A DNA stretch of 64,000 bases. Origin: Paraburkholderia elongata. GTDB lineage: Bacteria; Pseudomonadota; Gammaproteobacteria; Burkholderiales; Burkholderiaceae. Shown one piece after another: positions 61,068 through 64,000 of this stretch. The notes below the pieces were generated by a model. The model was not told the DNA's origin. It ran no database searches and saw only the letters and a list, made by a program, of their open reading frames with translations. A program made the position numbers and the translations under genes. The stretch lies in the NCBI RefSeq assembly GCF_013177735.1, contig NZ_WOEZ01000040.1, forward strand, positions 62,001 through 126,000, read 5' to 3'. Position 1 is the stretch's first letter; every line of letters begins with the position of its first letter.

Positions 61068-62801
61068 ATGGCTGATTCGAACCAGACTAAAAAGCCGCTG
61101 CGCAGCCAGGCGTGGTTTGGCCTTAAAGATCGCGACGGTTTTCTGCATCGCTCGTGGATGAAAAACCAGGGCATTCCACACGACGAATTCGACGGACGTC
61201 CAGTGATCGGCATCTGCAATACGTGGTCCGAACTGACGCCGTGCAACGCACATTTTCGCGAGCTTGCTGAATACGTTAAAAAAGGCGTGCACGAAGCGGG
61301 CGGCTTGCCGCTCGAATTTCCGGTGATGTCGCTCGGCGAGACCAATTTGAGGCCTACGGCGATGCTGTTTCGCAACCTCGCCTCGATGGACGTCGAGGAG
61401 TCGATTCGCGGCAATCCGATGGACGGCGTGATTCTGCTGGTCGGCTGCGATAAGACTACGCCCGCACTGCTGATGGGCGCGGCGTCATGCAATCTGCCGG
61501 CACTGGCTGTGTCGGGCGGCCCGATGCTCAACGGACGGTTCCGTGGCAAGAACATCGGCTCCGGAACGGGTGTCTGGCAGATGTCCGAGGAAGTGCGCGC
61601 CGGTACGATGACGCAGGAAGAATTCACCGAAGCCGAGTCGTGCATGAACCGCTCGCGCGGCCACTGCATGACGATGGGCACGGCGTCGACGATGGCCTCG
61701 ATGGTCGAGTCGCTCGGCATGGGCTTGCCGCACAACGCGGCGATTCCTGCGGTCGATGCACGCCGGCAAGTGCTCGCGCATCTGGCGGGCCGGCGCATCG
61801 TCGATATGGTCCGCGAGGATCTGACGATGGACAAGATCCTCACGCGCGAGGCGTTCGAAAACGCGATCCGCACCAATGCGGCGATTGGCGGCTCGACTAA
61901 TGCGGTCGTGCATCTGATCGCGCTGGCCAAGCGCATTGGCGTGGAGCTTTCGCTGGAAGACTGGGAGCTCGGCTCGAACGTGCCGTGCCTGGTGAATCTG
62001 CAACCGTCAGGCGAATACCTGATGGAAGACTTTTACTACGCGGGCGGCTTGCCCGCAGTGCTCAAGCAACTCGGCGAACAAGGCTTGCTGCATCGCGAAG
62101 CGCTGACGGTGAACGGCAAGACGATCTGGGACAACGTGCGCAATGCGCCGAATCACGATCAGAAGGTCATCACGACGTTCGCCGAGCCGTTCAAGCCGAA
62201 GGCCGGCATTGCGGTGCTCAAGGGCAACCTGGCGCCGAACGGCGCCGTGATCAAGCCGTCGGCAGCGACGCCGCAGCTGCTGAAGCATCGCGGCCGCGCG
62301 GTGGTATTCGAGAACATCGAGGAATTGCACGCGAAGATCGACGACGAATCGCTCGACATCGACGAGCACTGCATCATGGTGCTCAAGGGTGCGGGGCCGA
62401 AGGGTTATCCGGGCTTTGCGGAAGTGGGCAACATGCCGCTGCCGAAGAAGGTGCTGCAAAAAGGCATCACGGACATGGTGCGTATTTCCGATGGCCGCAT
62501 GAGCGGCACGGCGTATGGCTCGGTGGTGTTGCACGTGTCGCCTGAAGCGGCCGCAGGCGGGCCGCTCGCGTTCGTGCAAACCGGCGACATGATCGAACTT
62601 GATGTCGAAGCGCGCCGCCTGCATCTGGACGTTACCGACGAAGAACTCGCGCGTCGCCGCGCCGCGTGGCAGCCGCCTGCACCACCCACGCGCGGTTACT
62701 ACAAGCTCTACGTCGAACACGTGCTGCAAGCGGACCAGGGCGCGGATCTGGACTTCCTTGTTGGATCGAGCGGCGCGCCCGTGCCGCGCGACTCGCATTG
62801 A
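61068..62801 (+). CDS. L-arabinonate dehydratase (IlvD/Edd family)
   Basis: 577 residues from MADSNQTKKPLRSQAW. The [2Fe-2S] ligands known from the Rhizobium enzyme are conserved at the same numbers: Cys59 (TPCNAHF), Cys127 and Lys129 (LVGCDKTTP), and Cys200 (RGHCMTMG). It dehydrates L-arabinonate to 2-keto-3-deoxy-L-arabinonate in the non-phosphorylative arabinose pathway. A CAGGAGATTT ribosome site supports the start, 58 bases after araH. The other pathway enzymes are not in the window. Related pentonate or hexonate substrates are possible. Confidence 0.9.
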   Translation: MADSNQTKKPLRSQAWFGLKDRDGFLHRSWMKNQGIPHDEFDGRPVIGICNTWSELTPCNAHFRELAEYVKKGVHEAGGLPLEFPVMSLGETNLRPTAMLFRNLASMDVEESIRGNPMDGVILLVGCDKTTPALLMGAASCNLPALAVSGGPMLNGRFRGKNIGSGTGVWQMSEEVRAGTMTQEEFTEAESCMNRSRGHCMTMGTASTMASMVESLGMGLPHNAAIPAVDARRQVLAHLAGRRIVDMVREDLTMDKILTREAFENAIRTNAAIGGSTNAVVHLIALAKRIGVELSLEDWELGSNVPCLVNLQPSGEYLMEDFYYAGGLPAVLKQLGEQGLLHREALTVNGKTIWDNVRNAPNHDQKVITTFAEPFKPKAGIAVLKGNLAPNGAVIKPSAATPQLLKHRGRAVVFENIEELHAKIDDESLDIDEHCIMVLKGAGPKGYPGFAEVGNMPLPKKVLQKGITDMVRISDGRMSGTAYGSVVLHVSPEAAAGGPLAFVQTGDMIELDVEARRLHLDVTDEELARRRAAWQPPAPPTRGYYKLYVEHVLQADQGADLDFLVGSSGAPVPRDSH

Positions 62802-62854
62802 TCGCCGTTTGAACGGCTGGACGTTTCTCCCTGCGCTTTGCGAGAAGGCGTATT

Positions 62855-62890
62855 GCCGATGCGGACCGAAAGTCCGCATCGGCTTTTTTT
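62855..62890 (+). terminator. Intrinsic terminator of the arabinose operon
   Basis: GCCGATGCGGAC (62855-62866) pairs with 62872-62883 over a 5-base loop, followed by seven T residues. Confidence 0.95.
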
Positions 62891-62926
62891 ATCGGCTTCA
62901 CGTCATGGAAAAAGCGAGCGGAAATA

Positions 62927-62959
62927 AAAACGGCCGGGCGCGTCACGCCCAGCCGTTTT
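62927..62959 (-). terminator. Terminator of the small secreted protein gene, possibly bidirectional
   Basis: AAAACGGC (62927-62934) and GCCGTTTT (62952-62959), with an inner GGGCG/CGCCC stem. On the minus strand a T-run follows; on the + strand four T residues. Confidence 0.75.
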
Positions 62960-63064
62960 ATAACTCGCAGGTTCCCAGCCCCTCGCTTTTAAAGTCAGAG
63001 GGGTTACAGCGTAAATGAAAACACCGTCAAACCCCGGCGTTTCGCCGGAGCGTTGGCGTTCAGC

Positions 63065-63403
63065 TTATTGTTTGATGAATCGATCGTTTGCCCAGAGGCC
63101 TTGCGTATCGCTATTGGCGGCATTCACGAATTCGACATCGTGGCCGACTACGCGCACCACGCGGAAACTCGAGTTCTCCGGCGCGGAAACGCACTGATAT
63201 CCCGAGAAGAATTCCTGCATCTTTTGCTGTTCACCGGCTCGCGCATGCTGATCGGCGGCGTCGAGTTTATCCTTCGACAGGCAACCATAAGCGTTGGCCT
63301 TGAACTGGATGGTTTGCTGCGGCTTGACCATGACGTCTTGCGCCTGGACAGAAGCGGCAGCCAATCCCGCAATGGCGAAAACAACGGCGATTCGCATTTT
63401 CAT
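63065..63403 (-). CDS. Small secreted protein of unknown function
   Basis: 112 residues with a signal peptide (MKMRIAVVFAIAGLAAASVQAQ, cut near AQA at about residue 21) and a mature part with two cysteines (YGCLSK, GYQCVS). A GGAGGAAAAT ribosome site precedes the ATG. No family assigned. The product should be periplasmic. Confidence 0.8.
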   Translation of the reverse strand: MKMRIAVVFAIAGLAAASVQAQDVMVKPQQTIQFKANAYGCLSKDKLDAADQHARAGEQQKMQEFFSGYQCVSAPENSSFRVVRVVGHDVEFVNAANSDTQGLWANDRFIKQ

Positions 63404-63855
63404 ATTTTCCTCCGGTGCGGGTGAATACTCAGGTTAGCTATGTATTTAACTTTAACGTCGAACCCGCACCTTGCACTTTAGGAGAACGCGAGAGAACGAC
63501 AAGCACATCTTGTGTGCGGTCGCAACAGCGGCGAATTGTCGCACCACCTGTCGCACCCGCTTAAACCTTGAGCAGCAGCTTAAACAGGGCGGATTGAAAC
63601 GGATAACTAAAAGACGGGCAGGGCGCGCCGCTTTAACCAGTAAAGCTTTGCGGTGCGTATACGCGTAAACGAGGGGCACCAATTAAGTGAATTAATACAA
63701 TTAGCGGGTGTATTTGGTGCATTGCACACAAAGTCATTCAACCGACTAATCAAAAATCACGAAATAACGGTGTGTTTGCAGAAGATAAATGATGCCAGCT
63801 GTGCCAGATGTGCCAGGTGACGCAGCGTGGCACACCTGGGCGACGTAGGTTGAGG
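63404..63855. other. Gap between the small secreted protein and the partial GNAT gene
   Basis: 452 bases, less GC-rich than the average. A TGTGCCAG-type triplication lies near 63793-63817 and a hairpin CCAGGTG/CACCTGG at 63813-63839, which may terminate the minus-strand GNAT gene. I see no gene. Confidence 0.5.
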
Positions 63856-64000
63856 TCACTCGCCGCGCTGATTGCCCTTGAAGAACTCGGACTGGAACAT
63901 GCACATGCGCAACGCATTGTGATAGCGGCCATTACCGAAAAACTCCTCGATCAGCTCGGCCTCGTGCCGGAAACCGCACTTTTCATAGATGTGGATGGCA
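63856..64000 (-). CDS. GNAT family N-acetyltransferase, C-terminal end only
   Basis: The last 47 codons before a TGA at 63856-63858; the gene continues beyond the window. The sequence IHIYEKCGFRHEAELIEEFF is the typical last helix and strand of the GNAT fold, the YEKCGF stretch being the classical motif B region. The acetylated substrate is unknown. Confidence 0.82.
   Translation of the reverse strand, partial: AIHIYEKCGFRHEAELIEEFFGNGRYHNALRMCMFQSEFFKGNQRGE

Overview
The window looks like chromosome 1 of a Paraburkholderia or Burkholderia species (betaproteobacterium). The support is the GC-rich coding with strong GC3, the gene content, and above all the type II secretion cluster gspDEF / inverted gspC / gspGHIJKLMN, together with phhAB, mnmC, HU and gshA. 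I see no rRNA, tRNA or CRISPR array. One insertion sequence (transposase at 43097-44836) is present.

Layout. 1-6.3 kb: a branched-chain amino acid ABC transporter on the minus strand (livG-livF-binding protein-livH-livM), followed by a second, truncated binding protein with its own leader region. 6.6-11.8 kb: a GMC oxidoreductase and methylmalonate-semialdehyde dehydrogenase, with a divergent LysR regulator. 12.1-17.5 kb: a CYTH-domain protein, an AsnC regulator divergent from phenylalanine hydroxylase and its pterin dehydratase, a DUF3717 protein, and an OmpR-type two-component system. 17.5-21 kb: a SET-domain methyltransferase, an Old Yellow Enzyme, a class I glutamine amidotransferase and a MarR regulator with a cysteine cluster. 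21-27 kb: a YbdK-type carboxylate-amine ligase, a Kef-type antiporter and mnmC. The two large gaps here carry DnaA boxes and a shared 31-nt block, and they are candidates for the chromosome origin. 27-30 kb: HU, a COG0523 zinc-type GTPase and a small lytic transglycosylase. 30-42.9 kb: the type II secretion system. 43-49.3 kb: the insertion sequence, then a NodT outer-membrane factor, a MarR regulator and a DHA2 drug exporter. 49.7-56 kb: a lipoprotein, gshA, the ada-alkA alkylation repair operon, a candidate small RNA, a VOC protein and a YaeQ protein. 56-63 kb: a LysR regulator, an L-arabinose-type ABC transporter (araFGH) and L-arabinonate dehydratase. 63-64 kb: a small secreted protein and the C-terminal end of a GNAT acetyltransferase.

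The most unusual signal is a dispersed element of about 0.7-0.8 kb with very long inverted terminal arms: two full copies (8384-9215 and 38366-39063) and one half copy (about 49347-49625). Each full copy sits at the centre of a strand-asymmetric base-composition change that runs into the neighbouring genes. The + strand is rich in G and T to the left and rich in A and C to the right. The half copy shows only the left wing. This is the pattern expected if the inverted repeat is a recurrent break site whose resected 3' single strands accumulate cytosine deamination. The second copy lies inside the 5' end of gspK, so that pseudopilin is now fused to a 272-residue leader.

Other items worth attention are a compact stand-alone small RNA candidate at about 54698-54760 with two CTCCTCC motifs, a LivF ATPase whose Walker A lysine is replaced by arginine, and a drug-efflux locus that has an inner-membrane exporter and outer-membrane channel genes but no membrane-fusion protein gene beside them.
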